Source: Vaginella massiliensis (GTDB lineage Bacteria > Bacteroidota > Bacteroidia > Flavobacteriales > Weeksellaceae). Taken from it: a DNA stretch of 64,000 nt. A model generated the notes under the pieces. The model was not told the origin of the DNA, did not search any database, and was given only the letters and a program-made list of their open reading frames with translations. Position numbers and translations under genes: made by a program. Positions 43,438 to 51,229 of the stretch are shown in pieces. The stretch's first letter is position 1. Every line of letters starts with the position of its first letter. The stretch is taken from contig NZ_LT593746.1 in the NCBI RefSeq assembly GCF_900089075.1, positions 618,920 through 682,919 of the forward strand, given 5' to 3'.

Positions 43438-44277
43438 TTAATTATTCAATTCTATTGGATTATAAGGTAGTTCTTTAGTCATTGAAGTTTCTTCTACTCC
43501 TGGCTTACTATAAACCTGTCCTACATAAATCCCAGGATTACTATGAAAATTTTGTTCTGCCTTATAAAAGTCTTTTTTTGTAGTTTTTATTATATTCTTT
43601 TCTTTATGTATGTATATAGTACTTGAATTGTTATCTATTCCTTGAGCTGTAAAATGATGTTCATTATTATCATCATATACTTCTAATATTAAACCTGGTA
43701 ATCCATTAAATATAAAAGGGCCATCGTTTAAAGGAATGTCTTCTGAATAATATGCAATCCAATTACGTCCTTTATAATAAACTCTAGCTTCTTTACATTT
43801 ATACCCTAATATTTCTTTCATATTTTCCTTTAAGTCCCATTTTAAAACAGGAATTTCTTCTATAAATTCATAATTTTTATTATATATTTTCCCTTGAAAT
43901 AGGTATTTACCATCTTTAGTATTTACAATAGATTTATTAAACTTTATTGCTTTTCGGATAGCTATGAGCTCATTTAAATCATTTGAATCTATAAAATCTT
44001 TTTTAGAATTTTTAACAGTCATAGAGTCAAATTTTAAAAGATTTGCATCTGTAAATTTTGTTTTGCCTTTTCCTATTTGAAGTACTGTAATAGTATTCTT
44101 TTTCTTATCTCTATTCTTCTTGTCAGATGAAAATGAATAACTGTAATAAATGTTTTTAGAAACCGTATCTAGTTTCTCAATTACAATCTCATCTGGATTC
44201 AATTTAAAATTACCAGATATTTCTTGTGAATATCCAAATACTGATAATAATAGAAAAAATATTATTTTTTTAAACAT
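43438..44277 (-). CDS. GLPGLI family protein
   Basis: A 279-residue exported protein with signal peptide 1-17 (FFLLLSVFGYSQ) and the namesake motif GLPGLI at residues 192-197 within PFIFNGLPGLILEVYD. CKEARVYYKGRNWIAYYSED precedes it, also typical. The family is periplasmic and uncharacterised. The start at MFKKIIFF is favoured over an ATG nine codons upstream. It follows the peptide gene after a hairpin and directly precedes the barrel gene. Confidence 0.9.
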   Translation of the reverse strand: MFKKIIFFLLLSVFGYSQEISGNFKLNPDEIVIEKLDTVSKNIYYSYSFSSDKKNRDKKKNTITVLQIGKGKTKFTDANLLKFDSMTVKNSKKDFIDSNDLNELIAIRKAIKFNKSIVNTKDGKYLFQGKIYNKNYEFIEEIPVLKWDLKENMKEILGYKCKEARVYYKGRNWIAYYSEDIPLNDGPFIFNGLPGLILEVYDDNNEHHFTAQGIDNNSSTIYIHKEKNIIKTTKKDFYKAEQNFHSNPGIYVGQVYSKPGVEETSMTKELPYNPIELNN

Positions 44278-44302
44278 TTTAATAAATTTTATTTTAATTG
44301 AC

Positions 44303-44327
44303 AAAGACTACTTTTAAGTAGTCTTTT
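44303..44327 (-). terminator. hairpin between peptide and GLPGLI genes (possible attenuator)
   Basis: aaagactac / gtagtcttt, loop ttttaa. On the minus strand only three T follow, so it should terminate incompletely and lower expression of the two downstream genes relative to the peptide. Confidence 0.5.
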
Positions 44328-44346
44328 CATTATATTAGTCAGCTTA

Positions 44347-44589
44347 TTAGCACCCTCTTGCTTCGTCAAAATAATCAATAGCATCCAACACATCTCCTGT
44401 AGTCTCATAATTGTCTGCACATAAATAATATGTCCCACAAGAATTAACAGTAATCCAACTACTACAAGGTGCTACAACTTCAACTTTTTTATCTTCACCT
44501 TTCTCTTCAGTTGTTTTAGTTTTTGTGTCATTTGCCATAGCAAAAGTTCCAATAAGTGCAAAAGCACTTGCAAATAAAATTTTCATCAT
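44347..44589 (-). CDS. small secreted Cys-rich peptide
   Basis: An 80-residue precursor: signal peptide about 1-19 (ILFASAFALIGTFAMA, AxA cleavage before NDT), a Lys/Glu/Thr-rich linker 20-38, and a compact C-terminal core with Cys42, Cys51, Cys57 and Cys80 (CSSWITVNSCGTYYLC and the final RGC). I do not recognise the family. It is first in a transcript with GLPGLI and barrel genes. Possible identities are a secreted signal, a bacteriocin-like peptide or a small surface protein. Start at MMKILF rather than the ATG 12 codons upstream. Confidence 0.78.
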   Translation of the reverse strand: MMKILFASAFALIGTFAMANDTKTKTTEEKGEDKKVEVVAPCSSWITVNSCGTYYLCADNYETTGDVLDAIDYFDEARGC

Positions 44590-44671
44590 TTTTTTTAGTT
44601 TTAGTATTGTTGTTAATTTTACCAAACTAAATATTATTTTTTATATTACAAAATTTTAATTGTTTAATTTT

Positions 44672-45154
44672 TTACTTCACTTCCATTTTCTCTACCTTTC
44701 TAAACAAATCTTTACTTTCCTTTGGATTTTTCTCAATCTAAAGTTTAAACTTTTTTAAAAATTCAGCATCTTTTTGACCATTATATTGTCCTTTTTGAAT
44801 CAGTTCATTTCTGTAATCTTCTTTTATATCAGACTTAATCTCAATTCCATATTTAAACGTAAAAAAGAAAGCTACTAACCCTATTGCACAAAAAATAACT
44901 GAATACAATACTACATTAAACCTTTTGTGAGTATTTTCAATACCTTTTTTCCTCTTTTCAGCCACTCTTTCCAATTTTCCAATACTTTGATCCACTTCTG
45001 AACGATCTACTTTAATATCCGTTCGTTTAAGTTCGTTCAAATAACGCTGATTAGACTGCTCCATTTGAGAAGCTAATTCTTCCATACGTCTGATTTTCTC
45101 CGACATTTCTTTATTCTCAGCTAAAAGTATCTCTAAAAACTGTTTGTTATTCAT
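44672..45154 (-). pseudogene. mobilisation-associated coiled-coil membrane protein, nonsense mutation
   Basis: Coiled coil about 5-80 (EMSEKIRRMEELASQMEQ), one membrane helix about 82-102 (VVLYSVIFCAIGLVAFFF) and a Lys-rich tail. It matches the MobB/coiled-coil genes that follow relaxases in Bacteroidota mobilisable elements. The frame hits TAG (44738-44740) after FLKKFKL but continues open for 21 codons (IEKNPKESKDLFRKVEK) to TAA at 44672. The TAG probably replaces TGG (Trp). It lies 31 bases after the relaxase. Confidence 0.7.
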
Positions 45155-45185
45155 ATAGTTAGTTTAATTCATTAAAAATTTACAA

Positions 45186-45957
45186 CTACATTCCTCTGTC
45201 AATCGAACGTCCAACTTTAAGCGCAACATCCGCTATTTTAATCTCCGGTTGTAAAAGCGAAAGAACTTCCACCGGTTTTGTAACCATTTCTTTGGTTAAG
45301 CCTTTTACAATTTCCGTTTGCATGGTCATTCCTTTAAATGAAACACCTTTCTCAATCATACTTTTCATTCCACAATTTTTATGAATTTCAGAAGCTTTAA
45401 AATCAAGCCGACTAATTTTATCATGAATAAGGAACCCTTGCAATTTCCCCCCCCTTTATTAATTGTTGGTTCAATTCGACAACCTTTGTCATACATACTT
45501 TGCATATAGTCCGAAAAAGTACGCGATTGCTTAACTGAAATGTTATGTTTTTTATAAATATCAGCTTTTAGTTCTTTGCTTAATTCCTTATCCAACATTC
45601 GCTCAATCTCCTTATCTTGTCGAACTTCTTTCGCCGTTTTTAAACCATTCTCAAGTGCAATTTTTTCAGCAGAATTTTGAGCTTTAAATCCAATATAAGA
45701 ATCGTCCAAGGCTTTTCCTTTTTCATCTATTCGGTTAGCTATAATATGAATATGAGTTGCTTTTGTGTTTTGATGAACATAAGCAATACATTGATTGTTT
45801 TCTAAACCTAAATTTTTCAAATGATCTTGGGTATAACGCAATAATTCTTGGCGTGTATGTACCTGATCATTGTTTGGGCTTAAAACAATAGAAATCCTAT
45901 TGTTGGAACAATTCTCATTCATCTCCTGTACTTCTCTAAACTCTGCAAGTATTTCAA
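45186..45957 (-). pseudogene. relaxase/mobilisation nuclease, truncated and frameshifted
   Basis: MobB-type relaxase with the HUH-like metal motif THIHIIANRI (first His in AYVHQNTKATHIHI), preceded by EILAEFREVQEMNENCSNNR, which is typical but begins abruptly at the IS3 left end, so the N-terminus with the catalytic Tyr region is lost. A run of eight G (45447-45454) breaks the frame after EPTINKGG; one more or two fewer G restores LQGFLIHDKISRLDFKASE through to GRSIDRGM. Both lesions indicate an inactive gene. Confidence 0.8.
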
Positions 45958-46025
45958 TAAATCCCCCTAAAATTCCGACAGTTTAAAAGATTATAAAAAT
46001 TTATAAATTTAAACTGTTATTAGAG

Positions 46026-46292
46026 ATGAAAAAGTCAAGATTTACAGAAACACAAATCAGCCAAGTACTCAAGGAGAATGAAGCTGGCAAAAAGGGATCC
46101 GATACATGCCGAGAATTATCCATCAGTCCAAACACCTTTTATTTGTGGAAGCGCAAATATGGTGGCATGGATCAAGAAATGTTGCGTCAATACAAGGAAT
46201 TGGAGTGAGAAAATGCTCGCTTGAAAAAGACGTAAGCGGATTTGAGTTTGGATCACAGAATTCTAAAAGAGGTCATCGAAAAAAAGCTTTAG
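46026..46292 (+). pseudogene. IS3 orfA (helix-turn-helix), two nonsense codons
   Basis: MKKSRFTETQISQVLKENEA and the HTH stretch CRELSISPNTFYLWKRKYGG are intact, then TGA at 46206 and TAA at 46233 interrupt a frame that otherwise continues ENARLKK, ADLSLDHRILKEVIEKKL to the usual orfA stop. The A7G slippery tract at 46279-46286 used for -1 frameshifting into orfB remains. Confidence 0.85.
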
Positions 46293-47109
46293 GGCTCTGT
46301 CAGAAAAGAGATTTGGCAGAAGAATTAACAGATGACAAACAATTCAGTACGGCCAGAGCCTGTCGCATCATCGGATTGGAACGTTCGGGATATTATTATC
46401 AAAGCATCAAGGACGATACAGAAGTAGAGCGTAGATTGCTTTATTATGCCGAAAAACTTCTGTCAAGAGGTTGTCCGGAATACACCAAACGCATCAGAAA
46501 GGAAGGTTATGGGTGGAACCATAAACGCATTGAGAGGATTTACCGTAAGTTAGGACTGAACAAACGCAGAAGGAAAGTCAAATGTCGCATCCCCAATCCG
46601 GGCAAAGAATACTTATTGCAGCCGATTGCACCCAATATTACTTGGAGTATGGAATTTATGAGTGATGTGTTGGAGAACGGAAGAAAGATTCGGATACTGA
46701 ACGTGATAGACGATTACAACCGGGAGGCATTAATGTGCGAAATAGACTATAGTTTTGCTTCAGAGAAAGTAGTTAAACTCGTGCAAAGGCTCATTGAGTG
46801 GTATGGAAAACCAACCAACATCCGTACGGACAACGGCACGGAGTTCATCGCAAAAGCTTTTGAGGGCTTTTGCTCCAACTCCTCTATCTGGCATATCAAG
46901 ATACAGAAAGGAACCCCATGCAGAACGGATTTTGTGAACGCTTCAATAAATATTTTAGAGAAGATGTGCTAGATGCTTACCTATTTGAAAACTTAGAACA
47001 GGCAAGAACCATCGCCCAAAACTGGATGGATGATTACAACAATCATCACCCACATTCAAGTTTAGCTGATTGTTCACCTATCGAATTTAAATTAAAAAGA
47101 AGTGCGTAA
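46283..47109 (+). pseudogene. IS3 orfB (DDE transposase), frameshifted
   Basis: Integrase-type core: FSTARACRIIGLERSGYYYQ, then NITWSMEFMSDVLENGRKIR, RTDNGTEFIA and, after a frame change near 46915, QNGFCERFNKYFREDVLDAY and HHPHSSLADCSPIEF. A one-base loss around accccatg separates the two parts. The first acidic residue of the DDE triad reads Glu (WSME) instead of the usual Asp. Confidence 0.85.
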
Positions 47110-47144
47110 TTTGTTTAGTTTTGAATTGTCTGAAAAACGGGGGA

Positions 47145-47257
47145 CTTACAATTTTGGCAGTGGGAAGAGGGAGAGTTCCACCAATCAGAACGGCGGCTAT
47201 ATTCATGACATTGAATTGCAAAGCTATGGTGAATATTTGGTAAGAGCTATCGATTAA
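47145..47257 (+). pseudogene. orphan C-terminal gene fragment at the IS right end
   Basis: An open frame without start codon: YNFGSGKRESSTNQNGGYIH, then DIELQSYGEYLVRAID and stop. It reads like the end of a real protein cut off by the IS, but I do not recognise it. The remaining sequence 47258-47511 (254 bases) is A+T rich and shows no gene. Confidence 0.35.
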
Positions 47258-47511
47258 AAACATGAGCAAAGTTTCTGGCGTTTCACAAAACATAGATTGA
47301 TAAAGCCCAATGATTTAGAAATCAATATTATATCACATTTAAGGATGCGATTTCTACTTGAAAAAGGATAACCCAGAATAAAAAAAAACAATAAAAACTA
47401 AAAAAATATGGATAACTTTCTTAACGACTAAGTCTAAAAGTTACCCACATTCTTATGTTTTACAAAAAAAATATTTTAAAAAAAACGCTGATTTTGAAGT
47501 TTTAAATCTAT

Positions 47512-48210
47512 TTATCGATACTTCGTTACACTTAAACAAACATTAGAATATGATGAGGATGTTCTTTTTTGCCCATAATATGATATTCTAAAAAAATCCA
47601 TATCCGTTAATTGTGTTCCGGTTACGTTTTGGTCTGTAAAAAATAGAAATTCACCTGCATACTCCACATCCCAATTTAAGTTCCCCGTCATATGTACCCA
47701 TGTATTGGGAGGTAACGGTACATAACCCTTAGAAGAACCATTTCCTCCCATACTTGAAGTATAGCCCTGCACCGTGGTAGTTTTATTGTTTCTGATTTGA
47801 AGATAATTTCCTGAACTTCCAGCTGTGTTCACATGATAGCTGAAAGAGAAATCCTCAAAATCAATTTGAGCTACTCCTTGATTGTTAACTTCAGAAAAAT
47901 TTTGTGAAGTGGAAGCATAACATGCATTTTGCGAAACATTTGAAGACTCCTTAGGCACATAGTTTACAGTTCCAAACACTCCATTTTGATCAGCAACAAC
48001 TGTGCGTGTTGCAACAAAATTATTTGTCCCCGCCGTACCATCAGCCAAAGTATTAATAGAATTAGTAGAACCATTATTGGGAAGGCTCTGCACTCTTACC
48101 GTACCACTGACATCAAATTTTTCAGTAGGAGTTTCGGTATTTACACCTACTTGTGCATTTGCAAGAAAAGCTCCTGCAAAGACCATTAACAAAGATAAGT
48201 TTTTCTTCAT
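47512..48210 (-). CDS. secreted QVGVNT-type protein, paralog D
   Basis: A 232-residue exported protein: signal peptide MKKNLSLLMVFAGAFLANAQ, then VGVNTETPTEKFDVSGTVRV, a linker with repeated Thr/Asn, and a beta domain containing DFEDFSFSYHVN and FFRISYYGQKR..NVCLSVTKYR. It shares the start motif and the end layout with the three paralogs at 36.3-38.5 kb but lacks their CGRF box. It stands alone between two dead transposases. Function unknown. Confidence 0.8.
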   Translation of the reverse strand: MKKNLSLLMVFAGAFLANAQVGVNTETPTEKFDVSGTVRVQSLPNNGSTNSINTLADGTAGTNNFVATRTVVADQNGVFGTVNYVPKESSNVSQNACYASTSQNFSEVNNQGVAQIDFEDFSFSYHVNTAGSSGNYLQIRNNKTTTVQGYTSSMGGNGSSKGYVPLPPNTWVHMTGNLNWDVEYAGEFLFFTDQNVTGTQLTDMDFFRISYYGQKRTSSSYSNVCLSVTKYR

Positions 48211-48361
48211 AATTAAATTTTTTTTACATAAGATTTCATTAAAACATGTTTAAGATTTACAAAAAGAAATTCTTTATCAGGTAAGAAAATTACAAAAATT
48301 AGGCTAAAAATCCAAATAACCTCAGTTCGATTAATACAACAAAACCAACTGATTAGCATTC

Positions 48362-48572
48362 TATGTCATCAGAAAATCCAGAAAGAGAATTGAGACCTTA
48401 TTCTTCCAACTCTAAGACCAATTTTAGGATTCGAAGCAATTACGCAAAAACTTTCAATAGATTTAAAACGACAGTTTTGAGTAAAATAACCGCGCTGACC
48501 ATTATCCAATTTGTAAATGTTTTTGTATTCGGTAGAAAAATGAACAACATTAAAGTTTCAATTATTAAATAA
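48362..48572 (+). pseudogene. IS982-family transposase remnant
   Basis: Reading two frames gives YVIRKSRKRIETLFFQL, a TAA stop (48413), DQF, then after a one-base shift RIRSNYAKTFNRFKTTVLSK and ITALTIIQFVNVFVFGRKMN to the stop. This is the C-terminal end of Bacteroidota IS982-type transposases. The 5' part is gone. The rest of 48211-48657 shows nothing else except the promoter below. Confidence 0.65.
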
Positions 48573-48641
48573 TGCACTACGGGCGACACTATATTTTGAG
48601 AACCGAAATAAGAATCTCTTTTTTATACATCATCCTTTTTG

Positions 48642-48649
48642 TACCTTTG
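48642..48649 (+). promoter_or_regulatory. -7 box of SUFU gene promoter
   Basis: TACCTTTG, exact TAnnTTTG, 8 bases before the ATG. Confidence 0.5.
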
Positions 48650-48657
48650 CAACTCAC

Positions 48658-49293
48658 ATGAATTTACAAGAATATCAATCAACATTTAACGAAAATCAGG
48701 CGGTAGGCGCTTTGTTTGTCGAGCATTCGATAAAAGAATTATATCCAGCACTTACACCCAATTTTTACTCGCCTCAAGTATTGAGTTTTCAAGGAGGAGA
48801 GGATGCGCTGGATGGCGTAGCCATTTACAAGACGGCAGATTATTATCATCTGATAAGTTACGGAATGTCTCAATTGTATTACAACGAAGAGGCAGTCGGA
48901 CAAGAATACAGCAAATGGGGATTTGAATTTTCGATGCGCATCAAGCCTTTTGAGGGCGATAATGGTGAAGAGCCTTTTTGGGCTATACAATTGATGCAAA
49001 ATCTGGGGAGGTTTGTGTACGATACGCAAATTTATTTCGACGAAAATCAGTTCATTCCCCTGGGAGGGCCAATTCGAGAGGATGCCGATACCGCGATTGT
49101 AGGCGTGATTTTTATAAAGGATGTTGAACTTGGCGAAATTAATACGCCACACGGGAAAGTTAAATTTTTGCAAATGGTTGGCATCGATCAATCTACCTTG
49201 ACTGATTTAGAAACAGATCCGTCTCCAGAGCACATCCGAGTTGTGATCGAATCGATTTCAAAAAACAATCCCATATTTGTCAACCAATTATAA
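48658..49293 (+). CDS. suppressor-of-fused (SUFU) domain protein
   Basis: A 211-residue soluble protein with the SUFU pattern: YYHLISYGMSQLYYNEEAVG, YSKWGFEFSMRIKPF, PFWAIQLMQNLGRFVYDTQ, IPLGGPI and GKVKFLQMVGID. Bacterial SUFU proteins are known as immunity or partner proteins in polymorphic-toxin settings, but this one has no visible toxin gene beside it. It sits at the edge of the accessory region, directly after the IS982 remnant. Confidence 0.85.
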   Translation: MNLQEYQSTFNENQAVGALFVEHSIKELYPALTPNFYSPQVLSFQGGEDALDGVAIYKTADYYHLISYGMSQLYYNEEAVGQEYSKWGFEFSMRIKPFEGDNGEEPFWAIQLMQNLGRFVYDTQIYFDENQFIPLGGPIREDADTAIVGVIFIKDVELGEINTPHGKVKFLQMVGIDQSTLTDLETDPSPEHIRVVIESISKNNPIFVNQL

Positions 49294-49368
49294 ACGCTTG
49301 CACCATCAAACAATAATAAAATAAAGTTAAAGTGTATCATCGGTAAAACAGATAAACCAGATACACCT

Positions 49369-49376
49369 TATATTTG
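49369..49376 (+). promoter_or_regulatory. -7 box ahead of a gene-free transcript
   Basis: TATATTTG, exact TAnnTTTG, between the SUFU stop and a strong terminator, with no ORF in between. Confidence 0.4.
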
Positions 49377-49382
49377 TCATAC

Positions 49383-49488
49383 AATTTTCTTCGTCATCAG
49401 AAGAATAAGTATTTTTCATAGGTTTTAGGTTGGTAAATTAAGTTTAACTTAGTTTGAGCGTCTCAATTCGTTTTGAGACGCTTTTTTA
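49383..49488 (+). ncRNA. candidate small RNA
   Basis: About 105 bases between the -7 box and a terminator. Internal pairings include cttc-gtcatca-gaag and taagtt-t-aactta, then the terminator stem. No start codon leads an ORF of any length. I cannot match it to a known RNA family. It could instead be only the 3' end of the SUFU transcript. Confidence 0.3.
49457..49487 (+). terminator. strong terminator
   Basis: agcgtctcaa / ttgagacgct, loop ttcgtt, then a T run; plus strand. Confidence 0.85.
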
Positions 49489-50895
49489 TTTCAAAATTCT
49501 AAACATTATGTACAACACCAACATCCATATCGGAATCAAAATTACCTGAATGTGCATGCCGGTCACCAACATCAAAACCAAAATTCCAATCAAAAATAAA
49601 ATACACAAGTAATTAGAAAACGGATAAAATAAGGTCGGAAATACGGTAGCAAGCCTATTCTTCATTTTAAAATTCTTGAACTTCATATGCGTAATGCTGA
49701 TCATCAACCAGTTGATGATAAGGGACGAAACCACGAGCGTCATCAAATATTCGAAAGCTTTTTCGGGAAACAAATAATTGATGATTACACACAATGCTGC
49801 AAAAAACGACGAGACCAAAATTGCATTTACAGGCACATGGTATGCGTTTACTTTTTTCAGAAACGACGGCGCATTTCCTTGCTCGGCCAAGCCCAAAAGC
49901 ATCCTACTATTGCTATAAACACTACTATTGTACACCGAAAGTGCAGCAGTGAGCACGATGATGTTGAGTACGTTTTGAATCAGCACATTACCCGATATTT
50001 CGTTACCCATGAAACGAAAATATAAGCCATTCAGATTATCGAATACCGTGATGAATGGGCTAGAATCTGTCGTGATGGTTTTCCAAGGCGATAGGGAGAA
50101 TAGGATAATAAGCGAGCCAACATAGAAAATCAAAATTCGATAAATAACCTGATTGGTAGCTTTCGGGATGGTTTTTTCTGGGTTTTTTGCCTCCGCAGCG
50201 GTAATTCCGATAAGTTCCAAACCACCAAAAGAAAACATGATAAGAGCCATGGCGGCCAACAAACCTTCGTAACCATTTTCGGTCTTATTGAACCAACCTT
50301 TCGGAAAAAAGCCTCCATCGTTCCATAAATTGTTTATGGTTGCGGTTTCGCCTCCCGTGCCACTGATCAACAGATATGTACCAAAAACAATCATGGCAAC
50401 AATTGCCACAACTTTGATAATAGCAAACCAAAATTCGGTTTCGCCAAACAGTTTTACCGAACCAAGATTGAGTGCGTTGATGGTGATAAAAAAGAAAAGG
50501 CTTGACGCCCAAAGCGGAATTTCGGGCCACCAGAAGTTGATGTAAATGCCTACCGCAGTAAGCTCTGCCATACTCACCAAAATGTAAAGAATCCAATAAT
50601 TCCATCCAGAAGCAAACCCTGGGAAATTCCCCCAATATTTGTAAGCAAAGAAACTGAAGCTCCCCGATACGGGTTCATCAACAACCATTTCGCCCAGTTG
50701 CCGCATGATGAAAAAGGCGATGACACCCGCCAAAGCATAACCTAGAATTACAGCAGGTCCAGCCAAAACCGCTGCTGCGCCTATGCCAAGAAACAAGCCT
50801 GTACCAATGGCACCTCCCAAGGCAATTAATTGAATATGACGATTAGATAGCCCTCGTTGTAGCGACCTATTTTCTGTTTCGTTTTGTTTGTCCAC
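49486..50895 (-). CDS. amino-acid permease (APC superfamily)
   Basis: A 469-residue, 12-helix inner-membrane importer. It opens with RGLSNRHIQLIALGGAIGTG and GIGAAAVLAGPAVILGYALA, typical of the AAT group (GabP, AnsP, CycA, ProY), and has EPVSGSFSFFAYKYWG and GLELIGITAAEAKNPEKTIP. The substrate is not decidable from sequence. Monocistronic, with tRNA-Pro upstream on the same strand. Confidence 0.9.
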   Translation of the reverse strand: MDKQNETENRSLQRGLSNRHIQLIALGGAIGTGLFLGIGAAAVLAGPAVILGYALAGVIAFFIMRQLGEMVVDEPVSGSFSFFAYKYWGNFPGFASGWNYWILYILVSMAELTAVGIYINFWWPEIPLWASSLFFFITINALNLGSVKLFGETEFWFAIIKVVAIVAMIVFGTYLLISGTGGETATINNLWNDGGFFPKGWFNKTENGYEGLLAAMALIMFSFGGLELIGITAAEAKNPEKTIPKATNQVIYRILIFYVGSLIILFSLSPWKTITTDSSPFITVFDNLNGLYFRFMGNEISGNVLIQNVLNIIVLTAALSVYNSSVYSNSRMLLGLAEQGNAPSFLKKVNAYHVPVNAILVSSFFAALCVIINYLFPEKAFEYLMTLVVSSLIINWLMISITHMKFKNFKMKNRLATVFPTLFYPFSNYLCILFLIGILVLMLVTGMHIQVILIPIWMLVLYIMFRILK

Positions 50896-50986
50896 CCGTG
50901 TTGTGTATAAATTTATTTTTAAATATATAAAAATTCAGTTTGCAACGAAACGCTAAAAAGAGAAAATTGGAAAATATTTTGGTACA

Positions 50987-51023
50987 AAAACAAAAAACCT
51001 TTCATCAAATGATGAAAGGTTTT
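50987..51023 (-). terminator. tRNA-Pro terminator
   Basis: aaaacctttcatca / tgatgaaaggtttt with a 2-base loop; on the minus strand a T-rich tail follows, directly after the tRNA. Confidence 0.8.
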
Positions 51024-51024
51024 G

Positions 51025-51099
51025 TCGGGGTGGCAGGATTCGAACCTGCGACCTCCTGGTCCCAAACCAGGCGCGATGACCGGGCTACGCTACACCCCG
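51025..51099 (-). tRNA. tRNA-Pro (TGG)
   Basis: On the minus strand: acceptor CGGGGTG / CACCCCG, anticodon stem CCTGG / CCAGG with loop TTTGGGA (anticodon TGG), T arm CGCAGGTTCGAATCCTGC. CCA not encoded. Confidence 0.96.
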
Positions 51100-51117
51100 A
51101 TTCGGTCATTGAGGATG

Positions 51118-51147
51118 CAAATATAGAACATGTTCTGAAATTTCCAA
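51118..51147 (-). promoter_or_regulatory. tRNA-Pro promoter
   Basis: On the minus strand TTG (51147-51145) and TATATTTG (51125-51118), spacer 19. A perfect palindrome AGAACATGTTCT (51125-51136) lies mostly in the spacer. Confidence 0.65.
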
Positions 51148-51229
51148 ATTATTTTTTGGGATAAATTTTACTGAAGTTTGTCATTCGAACGCCTCGCTGA
51201 TTTTAAATCTTTTCTACTCTTTTCGTCGT

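Larger units (their letters stand above)
45958..47150 (+). mobile_element. degenerate IS3-family insertion sequence
   Basis: A 1.19-kb element with two overlapping reading frames in IS3 order. The right end, read inward, starts TGTAAGTCCCCCGTTTTTC; the left end (taaatccccc then ttccgacag) is related but eroded, so the exact boundary is uncertain by a few bases. It has inserted into the relaxase gene. No clear target-site duplication is visible. Both orfs are damaged. Confidence 0.8.

Noticed and set aside
46106-46972. Single 288-codon transposase ORF starting within orfA
   Set aside because: The first part is out-of-frame orfA sequence; real orfB begins at the A7G slippage site and is frameshifted near 46915.
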